A DNA stretch of 64,000 bases from Salinivirgaceae bacterium (lineage in GTDB: Bacteria > Bacteroidota > Bacteroidia > Bacteroidales > SZUA-534). Positions within the stretch are counted from its first letter, which is position 1; every line of letters begins with the position of its first letter. Of this stretch, positions 62,592 through 64,000 are shown in pieces. The notes below the pieces were generated by a model. That model was not told the DNA's origin and searched no databases. It worked only from the letters and a program-made list of their open reading frames with translations. A program made the translations under genes and the position numbers. The stretch covers positions 44,454 to 108,453 of the forward strand of contig JAFXQB010000011.1 in the NCBI GenBank assembly GCA_017527435.1, written 5' to 3'.

Positions 62592-63593
62592 TCAACCGCC
62601 GCAATTTTGGCAAATGTCGATGCCGTTTTTTGTGCACCAAACCTGTTTGCGCAGTTGATTGGCTTCGGGACTTTTCCAAATTGTTTCGGCATTGGTTTGG
62701 TTGATGTTGCCAAGGTTGTGTTGGCAGTTTTTGTCGTAACAACAGAGCGGAACATCGCCATTGGCCGCTACAACCATTGTGCTGCGCAGACGGAAGCAAT
62801 TGTCGCTGAACTGCCGTTTTGTGCCGATTGTGCCGTCGGCATTCAGGCGGTAGCGGCTGTATTTCGGGTTTTGGGGTAGCATTTCGGCGGCGTTGGCCCG
62901 ATTTTCAATCTGTGCCGATTTCAGCACCACACGGTCGGCGCCCCACTGGCGGGCAAGGTGCTTTATCTGGCCTGTTTGGTGCTCGTTGTGACGGAACACA
63001 ATGAACTGCACTTCAATCAGCGGATTGTGGCGGTTCTGTGCTTTGCGCGCTTCAACCAAGTTGGCAATTCCGCTGACAGCCGCTTGCAGCGAGCCACCCA
63101 CGCGGTATCGCTCGTACACTTCCTGCGTGGTGCCATCAACAGAGATTATCAGTCTGTCGAGACCGCTGGCCACGAGATTGTTGCATAGTTCGGGTGTGAG
63201 CGTCTGGCCGTTGGTTGATACGGTGGTGAAGATTCGGCGGCGGTGAGCGGCGGCAATCATCTGGCAAAGATTCGGGTTGAGCGTTGGCTCGCCCTGAAGG
63301 AAAAACTGGCAGCTGACAAGCCACGGCGCCAATGGTTGCAGGGCGTTGGCAAAGGTTTCCATGCTCATTATCTGTCCGGGACGTTGCAACCGGCCGCCGC
63401 CCAGCGTGCACTCGGGGCAGTGCAGGTTGCACACCGACGCCGGCTCAACCGACAGCGATTCGGGCATTGTGCATACCTGCCGCATCCGCGCAAGCGAGCA
63501 AACGCGCAACCGCACGGAATTTGCAATACGGCGCAGCGTGAGAGTCCGCACCAGCCCGGTGGCCAACCGTATTTTCGACGCAACTGACATCAC
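62592..63593 (-). CDS. Radical SAM/SPASM protein
   Basis: 333 residues. The radical SAM cluster motif CxxxCxxC is C55, C59, C62 in SVCNLHCPECTLGGGR. GEPTLNPNL and STNGQTL are SAM-binding features. The C-terminal part has SPASM-type Cys groups (NCFRLRSTMVVAANGDVPLCCYD, then WCTKNGIDICQNCGG), binding extra Fe-S clusters. It resembles enzymes that modify peptides or small carriers, but no precursor peptide gene is visible next to it. Confidence 0.9.
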   Translation of the reverse strand: MMSVASKIRLATGLVRTLTLRRIANSVRLRVCSLARMRQVCTMPESLSVEPASVCNLHCPECTLGGGRLQRPGQIMSMETFANALQPLAPWLVSCQFFLQGEPTLNPNLCQMIAAAHRRRIFTTVSTNGQTLTPELCNNLVASGLDRLIISVDGTTQEVYERYRVGGSLQAAVSGIANLVEARKAQNRHNPLIEVQFIVFRHNEHQTGQIKHLARQWGADRVVLKSAQIENRANAAEMLPQNPKYSRYRLNADGTIGTKRQFSDNCFRLRSTMVVAANGDVPLCCYDKNCQHNLGNINQTNAETIWKSPEANQLRKQVWCTKNGIDICQNCGG

Positions 63594-63877
63594 TATATAT
63601 TATATGGTATGGTTTTACGCATTGCAACGGCTAAAGTAGCGATTTGTTGAGTCAAAAAGAAGGTCATAAAACCACATGGAACTGATTTTTTTCACCACGG
63701 AACACACGAATGACATGGTATCGATAAAAAGGACGGCAATCGAAAACACGGAATTGAACATTCAAGTTCCGCGTTTTCTGCGCTTTCTATGGTTAAAATC
63801 AGTTGTTTGTTAGGCTATAGCCAATGCTTTTTTGCCGGACTATCAAAAAAAATAATTCCACGCAACCGAAAAATCAT
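63594..63877. other. Gene-free region near the right edge
   Basis: AT-rich. Contains one more CCACGGAACACACG word (about 63694), the same family as at 39001-39160. No gene seen. Confidence 0.45.
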
Positions 63878-63885
63878 TACTTTTG
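63878..63885 (+). promoter_or_regulatory. -7 promoter element at the right edge
   Basis: TACTTTTG, exact consensus, pointing to a plus-strand transcript leaving the window. Confidence 0.45.
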
Positions 63886-63906
63886 TGCTATGAAATCAAA
63901 TACCCA

Positions 63907-64000
63907 ATGATTTTCGAAATACTTAAATATCAAAAATTCGTCAAAATAGTCGGTAATTGTTTGGCTGTTAGCAATATTTGTGTAAACACACACAAACACA
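63907..64000 (+). CDS. Possible start of an unidentified gene
   Basis: ATG at 63907 opens a frame to the edge, beginning MIFEILKYQKFVKIVGNCLA and ending in a CA-rich run. It overlaps a 7-codon mini-frame (63890). Promoter-like element 22 bases before. Too short to identify; the CA-rich end may be only repeat DNA. Confidence 0.25.
   Translation, partial: MIFEILKYQKFVKIVGNCLAVSNICVNTHKH

Overview
The window looks like a chromosomal segment of a Bacteroidota (Bacteroidales-type) bacterium of medium GC content. Evidence: leaders lack Shine-Dalgarno sequences, and many genes carry an exact TAnnTTTG -7 element. Lineage-typical families are present (DUF6427, GSCFA, LytTR/LytS pairs, DUF2807, an EF-G2-type elongation factor, AtpB with a signal peptide). 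A GH10 xylanase lipoprotein suggests a plant-fibre niche such as gut or rumen; that last point is inference.

Layout. 0-10 kb (mostly minus strand): start of a V-type ATPase subunit E gene, a LiaF-like/LytTR membrane pair, pyrF, prfA, a HEPN-MNT pair, and the operon kdsB-purD-DUF6427-purM. 10-20.4 kb (plus strand): a complete F-type ATP synthase locus, atpB-hyp-atpE-F-H-A-G, then an SDR epimerase and a polyprenyl synthase, then atpD, two small membrane proteins and a short atpC. 20.5-29 kb: a frameshifted nitroreductase, mutS, rhomboid protease, AsmA-like protein and histidine kinase. 29-35.5 kb: EF-G2-like factor, tRNA-dihydrouridine synthase and an ABCG-like transporter.

35.6-49.1 kb (minus strand) is an aryl polyene/flexirubin-like pigment cluster. 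It holds an aromatic amino acid ammonia-lyase, three ketosynthases (one fused to a CLF-like half), a separate CLF-like protein, two ACPs, a dehydratase-like hotdog protein, a thioesterase, an acyltransferase, a methyltransferase and a deacetylase. It is interrupted by small accessory genes (four-helix-bundle protein, HTH, TM2) and palindrome-rich DNA. The ammonia-lyase would supply a cinnamate/coumarate starter, the KS/ACP/dehydratase set would extend it, and the acyltransferase and methyltransferase would tailor or anchor it. Ketoreductase, starter-activating ligase and export genes are not in the window.

49-64 kb: GH10 xylanase, Mrp/ApbC Fe-S carrier, a tRNA (anticodon GAT), a TPR-LytS kinase with its LytTR regulator, DUF2807 lipoprotein, GSCFA protein, DUF2461 protein, a sugar-type MFS transporter, typA/bipA, HU and a radical SAM/SPASM protein.

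The most unusual signal is sequence-wide. The tetranucleotide CCGG appears to be absent from the first 28 kb, and again from about 35.6-43.6 kb, 44.5-48.2 kb and 58.1-59.7 kb. It is common in the blocks between, with switches at single-gene resolution. Intergenic DNA is also rich in dispersed short repeats, including 14-bp palindromes whose arms change in a compensatory way.
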